Below are positions 1-6,957 of a stretch of 21,205 bases of DNA, one piece after another. The translations under genes were made by a program, and so were the position numbers. Source of the DNA: Alphaproteobacteria bacterium CG11_big_fil_rev_8_21_14_0_20_44_7 (GTDB lineage Bacteria > Pseudomonadota > Alphaproteobacteria > Rickettsiales > 21-14-0-20-44-7); assembly GCA_002787615.1 (NCBI GenBank), contig PCXJ01000013.1:1-21205 (forward strand), in the 5' to 3' direction. The notes under the pieces are model-generated. The model did no database searches, had not been told where the DNA came from, and saw only the letters and a program-made list of their open reading frames with translations. The first letter of the stretch is position 1; each line of letters begins with the position of its first letter.

Positions 1-202
1 TTATGGCAAAATTGATGTTGAGATTGAGAAACAGGGCAAAAATTCATGGCTAAAAGTTGTTTTGCATGAAGGAAAAAATCGTGAGATACGAAAGGTCATG
101 AAGCATTTTAATCTGGAAGTAAGTAGGCTAATACGTTTGTCATACGGGAAATATAAGCTTGGGAATTTGCAACCTGAGGATATTGTTGAGGTGAAATTAT
201 GA
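1..202 (+). CDS. RsuA/RluB-family 23S/16S rRNA pseudouridine synthase, C-terminal end (partial)
   Basis: This is the 3' end of a gene that begins before the window; the frame starts at base 2 and stops with TGA at 200-202. The 66 visible residues carry the family's C-terminal signature: LHEGKNREIRKVMKH followed by VSRLIRL and YGKYKLGNL. In RsuA, RluB, RluE and RluF this region packs against the catalytic domain that converts uridine to pseudouridine in rRNA. The catalytic Asp lies upstream, outside the window, so I cannot tell which of these enzymes it is; RluB is the usual one in alphaproteobacteria. The stop overlaps the rsmD start as ATGA, which implies translational coupling of two rRNA-modifying enzymes. 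Confidence 0.85.
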   Translation, partial: YGKIDVEIEKQGKNSWLKVVLHEGKNREIRKVMKHFNLEVSRLIRLSYGKYKLGNLQPEDIVEVKL

Positions 203-729
203 GAATTGTTGCGGGAAAATATAGAAGCAGAAAACTGCAAGTGCCAAAAGACCAAACCATCCGCCCGACTTCCGAGAAATTGCGGGCGGCGGTGTTCAAT
301 ATCTTGAATAACCGTGTGGAGTGGGAAGGGCTGAAAGTGCTGGATATGTTTTGTGGCACGGGAGCGATGGGAATTGAGGCACTTTCACGCGGGGCGGAGA
401 AGGTGGTTTTTATGGATAATAGTCAGGAATCAATTGCGCTGACCAAGCAAAATCTGGCGATGTTGGGTGAGGATTGCAAGGTTGAGCTTCGTGATTCCAG
501 CAATTTACCAACAGCTAATGAGCAATTTGATATCATATTTGTTGACCCGCCATATAAGACTGATTTGGCAAGCAAGGCTTTGGTTAGTTTGCGGGCAGGG
601 GGCTGGATTTCAAAAGACGGGATTGTGGTGGTGGAAACCGGCAGGCGGGTTGATGTCGCGGTGGATGGGTTTGAGGTTATAAAAGAAAAAATCTATGGCA
701 CAGCGAAGCTGATACTGTTGGGGTTTTAA
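199..729 (+). CDS. rsmD: 16S rRNA (guanine(966)-N2)-methyltransferase RsmD
   Basis: This 176-residue protein is close to the usual RsmD length. Known role of the family: SAM-dependent methylation of G966 in 16S rRNA on the assembling 30S subunit. Seen in the sequence: MRIVAGKYRSRKL at the N-terminus, RPTSEKLR (22-29), the SAM-binding motif I DMFCGTGAMG (49-58), an acidic residue in FMDNS (about 73), and the catalytic DPPY motif (116-119), together typical of RsmD. The ATG overlaps the stop of the upstream pseudouridine synthase gene (ATGA), so the two are probably co-translated. The gene ends at a repeat-containing spacer and converges on the minus-strand GspE gene. Confidence 0.95.
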   Translation: MRIVAGKYRSRKLQVPKDQTIRPTSEKLRAAVFNILNNRVEWEGLKVLDMFCGTGAMGIEALSRGAEKVVFMDNSQESIALTKQNLAMLGEDCKVELRDSSNLPTANEQFDIIFVDPPYKTDLASKALVSLRAGGWISKDGIVVVETGRRVDVAVDGFEVIKEKIYGTAKLILLGF

Positions 730-753
730 CAGCTCAACTAGTGTGAAGCCTTT
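727..753 (-). repeat. Direct repeat copy 1 (rsmD-proximal KGFTLVELL-encoding stretch)
   Basis: This 27-bp segment matches 856-882 at 24 positions. On the minus strand both encode KGFTLVELL. The three differences (ACA/ACG, CTA/CTT, CTG/CTA) all fall at third codon positions and are all synonymous. This copy overlaps the rsmD stop codon (727-729). Confidence 0.8.
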
Positions 754-760
754 GCGAAAC

Positions 761-846
761 CTGTCATCGCCTGAATGCACCAGCATTCTAGGGCGATCCA
801 TTACAGAGATTCCCCTAGAATCACTCCGTGATTCAGGGAATGACAG
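761..846. repeat. 86-bp palindromic repeat element with two self-complementary arms
   Basis: The outer ends CTGTCAT (761-767) and ATGACAG (840-846) are inverted repeats. The two arms, about 38 bases each, match imperfectly when one is reversed. Each arm also holds its own hairpin: GAATGC/GCATTC (773-778 with 783-788) and GAATCAC/GTGATTC (818-824 with 828-834). The hairpin stems differ between the arms but each stays self-complementary, so structure rather than exact sequence appears conserved. It lies between the convergent ends of rsmD and gspE and could fold in RNA from either strand, possibly acting as a bidirectional terminator. It resembles small dispersed palindromic elements in general type; no second full copy is in this window. 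Confidence 0.75.
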
Positions 847-855
847 CTTTCTAAA

Positions 856-882
856 TAATAGCTCAACAAGCGTGAAGCCTTT
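856..882 (-). repeat. Direct repeat copy 2 (gspE-proximal KGFTLVELL-encoding stretch)
   Basis: This is the partner of 727-753, on the other side of the palindrome at 761-846. It is part of the reading frame that starts at 888 (MKKGFTLVELL), immediately after gspE. The arrangement, a palindrome bracketed by direct repeats, resembles an insertion with a target duplication. However, 27 bp with three substitutions would be long and old for that, and two separate pilin starts are also possible. Confidence 0.75.
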
Positions 883-889
883 CTTCATA

Positions 890-2929
890 TCAATCCAAGC
901 GCTCGGTACAATCCACGCTGCGTATCATCTCCGGCACATCGACCATGCCGGAAAGGACTTTTGAAGCAGCATCATCAACCATAGGGATGAAGCCATCTTC
1001 CATCAATTGCGCGCGCATCTTATTTCTGGTGGAGTGGGTGGCAATCAGCTCATCCATTTCTTTGTTAATCGGCATAATTTCATGCAGGGCAACGCGTCCC
1101 TTATAGCCTTTTTCAAAGCATTTGCTGCAACCAACTGCGCGGAATATCTTTGGTGGATTGGTAGGGTCTACCCCCAGAACCTTGCAATCATCAGCGCTGG
1201 CAGTATATTCTTCCTTACAATGTTTGCATAATCTACGTGCCAGACGCTGAGCCACACCACATATCAAGCTGCCCGCTAAAAGCTCCGGTGTAACGCCGAT
1301 ATCAAAAAGCCGTGGAATAATACCGAGAGCATCATTCGTATGCAGGGTGGTGAATACTTTATGTCCGGTCATCGCGGCGCGGATAGCCATATTTGCTGTA
1401 GTTTCGTCACGAACCTCCCCGATAAACACGATATCAGGATCTTGACGCATAATAGATTTGATACCATCGGCAAAGCCCATCCCAGAACCTTCGCGCACGT
1501 TACTTTGGCGGATAAGTGAGAGCTGGTATTCCACCGGATCTTCCAATGTCATAATATTCACATCCACCGAGTTGATAAATTCCAGAACCGAATATAACGT
1601 GGTGGTTTTACCAGAACCTGTAGGGCCGGTAACGATTATAATACCTTCCGGACGTTTCAACAATTTTTTGAGCAAAGCTTCATTATGTGGCAGAAATCCG
1701 AGCTGGTCGAGAGGCATCAGCGCTTTTTTCTTATCCAGCAAACGCATAACAATGTTTTCGCCATGAATAGTGGGCTGGGTCGCAACGCGGAAATCCACAT
1801 CGCGCCCTGCAACATTATAATTTATGCGTCCATCCTGCGGTAGCCTTGTTTCAGCGATATTCATGCCCGACATAATCTTGACACGAACCGCAATGGCTGA
1901 CCAGTAATCACGATGCAAAGTACGAATTTGTATTAGTTGTCCGTCAATGCGATAGCGGACGCGAAGAAATGTCCCTTCAGGCTCAAAGTGGATATCAGAT
2001 GCGCCCTGACGTATAGCATCCACCAGAAATGCGTTTACCAGACGTACTGTCGGGTTGATATAGCCATCTTGCTTGCCGTCAAGCTGGGTTTTATCAACAA
2101 TTCCAGTTTCAATTTCACGAATAATACCGTCAATCGAGGTTTCGTAATCATAATATTTCTCAATCAGGTCGTTGATATCGCCTTCCGTACAATAAATCGG
2201 CTTGATTTTTGCAGTTTTGGAGAAATGTTTTTTGACCTGATCAATCGCGATAACGTTATATACATCCGCCATTGCCAAGATGACGTTATTGCCTTCAAGG
2301 CCTACGGTTACAATCTTTTGTCGTGTGGCTATATCCTTCGGGATTTTACGAATCAGATCAGCATCTAATACTGCGGTGGTTGGGTCAAATTTATCAGTAC
2401 CGGCAGTTTCTGCCAAAACTTCACCAAGGGCTGATTCCGTGATGAAACCCATATCAACCAGCATTTGCCCGATAAGTTTTTTAGTACCGGAGGCTTTTTG
2501 TTCCTTCAGAGCAACTTCAAGCTGATCTTTAGAAATCAGACCTAGGCTAATTAAACGATCACCAATTCGGACGGGTACGGATGCTGAATATCCGGGGCTA
2601 TTTTTCTGTGTATTTTCCTGCTGGTTAGCACGTATCTGCGGTTCTACATATTCCTCAGTTTTAGCCTCATCTGGTGGGCTTGTGTTTTCTGGAATAGGGG
2701 CTTCTGCGGGCGGAGAGAGCTGTGTAGAACTGCTTTCTGGGATATTATTTGGGATATTATTAATTTCGGGTTCTTCGATATTGTTTGTCGGAGTAGATTC
2801 GAGTGTTGGGCTTGGTTCTTCAGCAGGTTTTTCTGCGGGTATAGCAGCTTCTGCCGCTTCCTCATTGCGTGGAAAGCTGGTCGGTTCGGAATCATCCTTC
2901 TTTTTAAATGTAAAATCCTCAAAAAACAT
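890..2929 (-). CDS. GspE/PilB-type secretion or type IV pilus assembly ATPase with N-terminal MshEN domain
   Basis: This 679-residue cytoplasmic ATPase belongs to the family that powers pilin or pseudopilin polymerisation in type II secretion and type IV pili. Residues 1-115 are a low-complexity linker rich in Pro, Glu, Ser and Asn. Residues about 121-260 form an MshEN/T2SSE_N domain; 121-144 fit the c-di-GMP-binding pattern (RIGDRLI..G..., ending L..Q). The ATPase core carries Walker A GPTGSGKTT (435-443), an Asp box around DPVEYQ (464-469), Walker B DIVFIGEVRDE (499-509) and a His box TTLHTND (527-533). Cys pairs C568/C571 and C601/C604 form the usual zinc site. The ATG at 2929 has a weak AGGG upstream. 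It is last of a minus-strand set after orf100 and orf453; no GspF/PilC or intact pilin is nearby, so type II secretion versus type IV pilus is open. Confidence 0.9.
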   Translation of the reverse strand: MFFEDFTFKKKDDSEPTSFPRNEEAAEAAIPAEKPAEEPSPTLESTPTNNIEEPEINNIPNNIPESSSTQLSPPAEAPIPENTSPPDEAKTEEYVEPQIRANQQENTQKNSPGYSASVPVRIGDRLISLGLISKDQLEVALKEQKASGTKKLIGQMLVDMGFITESALGEVLAETAGTDKFDPTTAVLDADLIRKIPKDIATRQKIVTVGLEGNNVILAMADVYNVIAIDQVKKHFSKTAKIKPIYCTEGDINDLIEKYYDYETSIDGIIREIETGIVDKTQLDGKQDGYINPTVRLVNAFLVDAIRQGASDIHFEPEGTFLRVRYRIDGQLIQIRTLHRDYWSAIAVRVKIMSGMNIAETRLPQDGRINYNVAGRDVDFRVATQPTIHGENIVMRLLDKKKALMPLDQLGFLPHNEALLKKLLKRPEGIIIVTGPTGSGKTTTLYSVLEFINSVDVNIMTLEDPVEYQLSLIRQSNVREGSGMGFADGIKSIMRQDPDIVFIGEVRDETTANMAIRAAMTGHKVFTTLHTNDALGIIPRLFDIGVTPELLAGSLICGVAQRLARRLCKHCKEEYTASADDCKVLGVDPTNPPKIFRAVGCSKCFEKGYKGRVALHEIMPINKEMDELIATHSTRNKMRAQLMEDGFIPMVDDAASKVLSGMVDVPEMIRSVDCTERLD

Positions 2930-2977
2930 ACAATTAACCCTATTATCATTGTAAGCATGAAAAGGTTAATGAAAAGT

Positions 2978-4339
2978 TTAGCAGAGAGCTGTCTGGCTAT
3001 TTTTATGAGCTAATGTGGCAGAATTTTGCACAGGAGCTTGTTTATCACCTGATTCTGCGTATTGACGGTTAATTTCCGCAGTTGCCGCAAGTGCTTGCTG
3101 TTTAACGTCATCAGGCAGATTCGCGCCTTTTTCAGCCTTATCATTAGCGGCAAGAGGTTCATTGAAGATATATTCTTCGGAATGTTCCGAATTTTCCGAA
3201 TTTTCGGGGTTTATACCATGATTATGCTCATGTTCATGCTCTGAATCTTCAAGTTCTTCGCGTGCTATAGCAGCTTTTTCTGCCAATTCATGCTCAGGGC
3301 TTAAAAACGGTCCATAAGTTTCTGCTGCAACGTCTACCGCTTCTTTCAGTGCCTCTTGACCGTCTTTAGTCTCCACAAAATTACTCAATGAGACATCATT
3401 CTGAATTTCTGATTCAACCTTATTGCTAATAAGCTCTTTATAGCTGTTGATGAATTGCGAATTATCGCCATATTTGCTGGTATTTAATTGCTCGATTGCT
3501 GCGGCTTTTTCAGCCGAAAGTTCTGCCCCACTTGCATAAGCCTTGAAATCCTCTGGAGTTAGGCCGGATTCTTTGGCGCGCGCCTTCATTTCTGCTTTAA
3601 TCTCAGGTGGCTGGGCAAGGAAAATCTCTCTATGTGTTGCCGGGCTTAGGCTTCCATCATTTTCAGCCATTTCGCGTAGCACCGCTTTTTGTCTTTCCGG
3701 CGGTAGATGTTCAAGCAATTTCCATGTGTCTTCGGAAAGCATATTCTCGGTTATCGTCATGCATTGCTGGCCTTCCAGACATAATCCTTTAATTCGCGGG
3801 TATTTCTGAATTTCCTGAGCAAATGCAGGGTCTTTTTCAGCAGAATCAAGGGTTCTGAGTGCCATATCCATGCGCTGGTCATATGTCAGACCGGCCTGAT
3901 TAAATTGATTGCGGAACTCTTCGTCTTTGGCGAGCAAGTCATCCAGTCCGGGTATGTCTTCAACTTTATATATTGGCTTATCTTCGCTCAGATAATGGTT
4001 AATTTGCTCGCTATTTTGTTTTTGCCAAGCAACTTGCTCTTTGGTCAATTCATCCTGAGCGTGATATATGCTATAAACTTCTTGTCTTTCTCTTTCCTCT
4101 TCCTTCTTTTTCTGAATATTTGGGTCAAGGTCAAAATAACTCACTCCCGCATCAGGTAAATTGCGTAAAATCGCTGCTTCTAAAATCGCTGCTTCTAAAG
4201 TTTGGATAGGATTAAAATGTGATGGCAGTCCGTTTTCAGCCATACGGCTCAGCCTTTCACGCTCAATGCGCGGCATATCGTGGCGAAGAATCCCTTCTAT
4301 CGCGGTAATTTGTGTTAATTCTAATTCTGAACTTACCAT
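2978..4339 (-). CDS. Hypothetical acidic soluble protein, 453 residues (orf453)
   Basis: I do not recognise this protein. It has no signal peptide and no membrane segment. It is rich in Glu, Ala, Gln and Lys with probable helices and a charged coiled-coil-like stretch (KKKEEERERQE, about 77-87). A His/Glu patch, EHEHEHNHG, followed by a SEN/SEH repeat lies in the C-terminal third, and the chain ends with a lone Cys. Residues around 49-56 contain the tandem EAAILEAAIL, from a short DNA duplication. Internal Cys are few (GLCLEGQQC in the middle). A GGAG-like ribosome site precedes the ATG. It sits between orf100 and the GspE-type ATPase on the same strand (48-bp gap to the latter), so it may share an operon and could be a substrate or accessory of that machine; this is inference only. 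Confidence 0.75.
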   Translation of the reverse strand: MVSSELELTQITAIEGILRHDMPRIERERLSRMAENGLPSHFNPIQTLEAAILEAAILRNLPDAGVSYFDLDPNIQKKKEEERERQEVYSIYHAQDELTKEQVAWQKQNSEQINHYLSEDKPIYKVEDIPGLDDLLAKDEEFRNQFNQAGLTYDQRMDMALRTLDSAEKDPAFAQEIQKYPRIKGLCLEGQQCMTITENMLSEDTWKLLEHLPPERQKAVLREMAENDGSLSPATHREIFLAQPPEIKAEMKARAKESGLTPEDFKAYASGAELSAEKAAAIEQLNTSKYGDNSQFINSYKELISNKVESEIQNDVSLSNFVETKDGQEALKEAVDVAAETYGPFLSPEHELAEKAAIAREELEDSEHEHEHNHGINPENSENSEHSEEYIFNEPLAANDKAEKGANLPDDVKQQALAATAEINRQYAESGDKQAPVQNSATLAHKNSQTALC

Positions 4340-4422
4340 ATTATATATTACTCCATCCCCACAATAGCATGTGAATATTGCAGTTTCATTACAATTTTGT
4401 GGATTTTAAAGGATTTGGGTAA

Positions 4423-4725
4423 TTATTCGCCTAAGGCTCTTCCGCCGCCGAATTCACCGCCGGGGAGTCCGCCATTTGGCTCTTGTAAGCTGATATTTCT
4501 TGAGGTGAGAGCTTCTATGGCTGCAGATAAATCCTCTGCTAATTCACCTGCTAATTCTTCAATGCGACTATCCTCAATCTCATGTTCTGAATCTAAATCA
4601 GCTCCGCGTTCCATAGTGTGGGCTATATGAGAAGCAACGTCTTCATCATTCATATGCGCCGAATGAAACCCTGTGACTTCGCTAAGGCTGAATTCGTCAT
4701 TATGTTGTTCAAATGTGCCTGTCAT
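4423..4725 (-). CDS. Hypothetical acidic protein, 100 residues (orf100)
   Basis: I do not recognise this small protein. It is strongly acidic and His-containing (HSAHMNDEDVASHIAH, then DLDSEHEIEDSR), with a predicted helical middle and a Gly-rich tail (GGLPGGEFGGGRALGE). It has no signal peptide or membrane segment. A GAGGG ribosome site lies just upstream of the ATG at 4725. It is first of the minus-strand set orf100-orf453-gspE and is separated from orf453 by 83 bases. Its composition resembles the Glu/His-rich parts of orf453, so the two may act together, but no function can be assigned. Confidence 0.65.
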   Translation of the reverse strand: MTGTFEQHNDEFSLSEVTGFHSAHMNDEDVASHIAHTMERGADLDSEHEIEDSRIEELAGELAEDLSAAIEALTSRNISLQEPNGGLPGGEFGGGRALGE

Positions 4726-4904
4726 ATTCCCTCTCTATGGACTTAATATAGCAGAGAAAAGTTACAAATTAATTACAGTTAAGGGGTTTTTTAACTAATA
4801 TATATAATTATTTTTAACCATTTGCGCATTGCTAGATTAACATATTGATTTCTATGTAATTATACTTCCGAATATGAAATATTTATGTCAATATGCGGCA
4901 GAGC

Positions 4905-4933
4905 TTGAAAAACTCCGATTTTACCAATATAAT
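4905..4933 (+). promoter_or_regulatory. Near-consensus sigma-70 promoter predicting a leaderless orf135 mRNA
   Basis: TTGAAA (4905-4910) and a perfect TATAAT (4928-4933) are separated by exactly 17 bases. Transcription would start about seven bases after the -10, at 4940, which is the A of the orf135 ATG. No Shine-Dalgarno sequence is present. The AT-rich 214-bp spacer 4726-4939 also has to hold the promoter for orf100 in the other direction; I see no equally clear one there. Confidence 0.7.
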
Positions 4934-4939
4934 TAGGCT

Positions 4940-5347
4940 ATGGATGCATCTTTAATCAACGCGATGAATGTTGGCGCTCAGAATATGGGCGGCATGGCAG
5001 CTTGGTATGAGCTGCTGTTCGGGCGGTTGAAAACTGATTCAGGATTAGGTTTGGATAAAATGGGCGGCTTGCTGGACCTGCTTTTTCCAAAATCATTTTT
5101 GCCGATAAGCGGTAAAATCAGCTTATTTTCTCCGAAAGGCGGTAAGCCGATGAAGCCACAATATGATCCTGCAGTGCTGGCGGAAGGTGCAAAAATCATG
5201 GCAAGTCAAGTATTTGCAATGAAAGCGCATATGGAAGCTATTTTTGGCGCAGGATTCAATATTCACGCAGATTCTATTTCTGCACCTGAAATATCTTCGT
5301 CGGCAGAGTTCTTAGCCGCAAAGTCAAAGCTTGCAGGCGTAGGCTGA
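4940..5347 (+). CDS. Hypothetical protein, 135 residues (orf135)
   Basis: I do not recognise this protein. It is rich in Gly, Met, Ala and Leu, with amphipathic stretches (GGMAAWYELLFGRL, then GGLLDLLFPKSFLP) and a basic, Gly/Pro-rich middle (SPKGGKPMKPQYD). There is no clear transmembrane helix or signal peptide. The first ATG is chosen because a strong promoter places the transcript start on it. The next gene (HIG1) starts four bases after its stop, so the two are probably translated together. An accessory role at the membrane beside the HIG1 protein is possible but unsupported. Confidence 0.7.
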   Translation: MDASLINAMNVGAQNMGGMAAWYELLFGRLKTDSGLGLDKMGGLLDLLFPKSFLPISGKISLFSPKGGKPMKPQYDPAVLAEGAKIMASQVFAMKAHMEAIFGAGFNIHADSISAPEISSSAEFLAAKSKLAGVG

Positions 5348-5351
5348 TTTT

Positions 5352-5546
5352 ATGGAGTTTTCCTATATTCTCTTAGCGATATTTATGATTGGAACCCTAG
5401 CAGTTTTGTTTGCTGGCTTGTTTTTTATGGTTAAAGGCGGGGAAACTAATAAAAAATATTCCACCAAGCTGATGAGTGCAAGAATTTGGCTGCAAGCAGT
5501 CGCAGTCGGGATAATATTGATTGTTGCTATGCTATCTAAGAACTAA
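5352..5546 (+). CDS. HIG1-domain (hypoxia-induced protein conserved region) small membrane protein
   Basis: This 64-residue protein has two membrane helices (about 4-27 and 45-61) joined by a basic loop. The loop reads MVKGGETNKKYSTKLMSARIWLQ, paraphrasing the HIG1 family pattern: a hydrophobic helix with T..VL..GL, then M..GGE, N..KLM..R..LQ and a second helix. In alphaproteobacteria such short HIG1 proteins are common; the mitochondrial relatives (Rcf1/HIGD) bind cytochrome oxidase and respiratory supercomplexes. A similar respiratory role here is inference from family. It follows orf135 by four bases and overlaps the convergent DUF4167 gene tail to tail by four bases. Confidence 0.8.
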   Translation: MEFSYILLAIFMIGTLAVLFAGLFFMVKGGETNKKYSTKLMSARIWLQAVAVGIILIVAMLSKN

Positions 5547-6067
5547 ACTGCCGGCGGAGCTTCATCACCTTTGAGAAAAGGTATATCTGCGATTCCGCTA
5601 TTCTCACTTTCATTATTAACAGTTTCGTCGGAAGGTTTGCGGTTATCTGCTCTTGGTGCATTTCTAGGCTTTGGGGCAGGTTTTGGCTTTTTCACCGCCT
5701 CTGAGCTATTATGCTGCTTATCGCCGCTGTCAGTATTATTGTTATCGTCCGAATTTTCATTGCTCTGAGGGTTCTGAGCGTTGTTCTGTGGATTATTTTG
5801 TGGCTTTTTATCATTCCCCAGATTCATCATTCGGAAATAATGGTCAGCATGCTGGAAGTGATTCTCTGCCTCAACCCTGTCGCCGGAGGATAGCAAGTCT
5901 TTAGCTTTGCTCAGATGCGTATCGCGCTTATTGGAGAAGTTGCGCCTTTGTTGTGGAGAAATGTTTTCCTCATCAATGTCAGAACCAAAACTACGCTGAC
6001 CGCGAGGTTTTCCATTTCTACTAAAATTCTTTTTACCGTTACGGCGATTATTGTAATTAAATGCCAT
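5543..6067 (-). CDS. DUF4167 domain protein
   Basis: This 174-residue protein has the DUF4167 N-terminal domain: a basic, Asn/Arg/Gly-rich start (MAFNYNNRRNGKKNF, NGKPRGQRSFGS), then helices with SKAKDLLSSGDRVEAEN and FQHADHYFRMMN (about 53-82). The remainder is a long disordered Asn, Ser, Pro and Lys-rich tail. The family is widespread in alphaproteobacteria, commonly next to prmC, as here; its function is unknown. The basic N-terminus suggests nucleic acid or ribosome contact, which is inference. It starts 26 bases after prmC ends and is the last gene of the long minus-strand run. Confidence 0.85.
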   Translation of the reverse strand: MAFNYNNRRNGKKNFSRNGKPRGQRSFGSDIDEENISPQQRRNFSNKRDTHLSKAKDLLSSGDRVEAENHFQHADHYFRMMNLGNDKKPQNNPQNNAQNPQSNENSDDNNNTDSGDKQHNSSEAVKKPKPAPKPRNAPRADNRKPSDETVNNESENSGIADIPFLKGDEAPPAV

Positions 6068-6093
6068 TAATTCTCCTATGACAAAAGTTAAAC

Positions 6094-6957
6094 TTATAAT
6101 TTCTGAAAAATTAGAGTTCGGGTGATTCCGGCTAGGTCTTTTAGGCTCTCGATTAGCCTGATGTTAACTTTGCGGAATATCTCCTCAATCTTATTTTCTT
6201 GGTTAATCCCAATTTCAAAAATAGCATATTTGAAATTTAAATCTTTTATTCCGATTGCAATATTTTCGTAGCAATCAAAACCATTCTCACCAGCGAATAA
6301 GGCATTTTCAGGCTCATAACTTAATTCAGCATCAAGGCCTAAACGTTCAGGCTGCGGAATATAAGGCGGGTTTGAAACGATTAAATCTAAATTTCCCCGG
6401 TTACCCAATTTGGAAATAAAAAAATTATTATCCAAATTTTTACACCAGTCAGAATGGATAAATTCAGCATTCTGTATGTCCAAACTATACGCATTTCTTT
6501 TTGCAATTGCAAGCGCTGAATGTGAAATATCGCAGGCAAACCCCTTTGCTTGTTTAAATTCATGCAATAATGATAAAATCACACAGCCTGAGCCTGTTCC
6601 TAAATCTAATATATTGATGGCTTCATCACGCTTGAAGAGGCTGAGAGCGGCTTCTATTATGAATTCAGTTTCCGGACGCGGAGTTAATACATCTTTTGTT
6701 ACCTCAAAATCCAGTCCCCAAAACTCTTTTTTGCCGATAATCTGAGAAATTGGCTGTCTTTGCCGTCTTTTTTCGAGCAAATCCAGAAAAACCACCTGCT
6801 CTTTTGCGTCCAAATCATATTCACCATGCGCAGTTATGAAGCTCCTATCCTTGCCTATAGCTTTTTCCAGCAGGATTTTAGCATCAAGTGACGCAGTTTT
6901 AATCCCAGCATGAGTTAAGGTTCTTATGGCTTGAGTCAGGTTGTCTTGAATATCCAT
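6094..6957 (-). CDS. prmC: Peptide chain release factor N5-glutamine methyltransferase PrmC (HemK)
   Basis: This 287-residue enzyme has the usual PrmC length. Known role: SAM-dependent methylation of the Gln in the GGQ motif of release factors RF1 and RF2, needed for efficient termination. Seen: a helical N-terminal domain, PRPETE (93-98), SAM-binding motif I DLGTGSG (118-124) and catalytic NPPY within SNPPYIP (195-201). The start ATG shares one base with the stop of the upstream glycosyltransferase gene (TGATG), indicating translational coupling. prfA, its frequent partner, is not in the window. DUF4167 follows 26 bases downstream, a typical alphaproteobacterial neighbour. Confidence 0.95.
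   Translation of the reverse strand: MDIQDNLTQAIRTLTHAGIKTASLDAKILLEKAIGKDRSFITAHGEYDLDAKEQVVFLDLLEKRRQRQPISQIIGKKEFWGLDFEVTKDVLTPRPETEFIIEAALSLFKRDEAINILDLGTGSGCVILSLLHEFKQAKGFACDISHSALAIAKRNAYSLDIQNAEFIHSDWCKNLDNNFFISKLGNRGNLDLIVSNPPYIPQPERLGLDAELSYEPENALFAGENGFDCYENIAIGIKDLNFKYAIFEIGINQENKIEEIFRKVNIRLIESLKDLAGITRTLIFQKL

Larger units (their letters stand above)
727..888 (-). pseudogene. Broken type IV pilin/pseudopilin gene start (MKKGFTLVELL) interrupted by a palindromic repeat
   Basis: On the minus strand an ATG at 888-886 lies one base after the gspE stop codon and encodes MKKGFTLVELL. This is a textbook prepilin leader and N-terminus (peptidase site between G and F, Glu at mature position 5). 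The hydrophobic helix that should follow is absent. The frame instead enters a palindromic repeat (846-761), then encodes KGFTLVELL a second time (753-727) and runs antisense into rsmD, ending near 610 without pilin-like sequence. I read this as the remnant of a pilin or pseudopilin gene once coupled to the ATPase gene, broken by element insertion and deletion. A short functional peptide is not excluded. The leader is clear; the pseudogene interpretation is inference. Confidence 0.5.

Noticed and set aside
743..964. Plus-strand ORF across the palindrome and the gspE end
   Set aside because: It is made of repeat sequence and the antisense of gspE, with no ribosome site and no recognisable protein features.
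2644..2958. Minus-strand 104-residue ORF overlapping the gspE N-terminus in another frame
   Set aside because: It is a shadow of the low-complexity GspE N-terminal linker and has no features of its own.
4726..4939. Riboswitch or small RNA in the AT-rich divergent spacer
   Set aside because: No stable hairpin series or terminator was seen; only the orf135 promoter is convincing.
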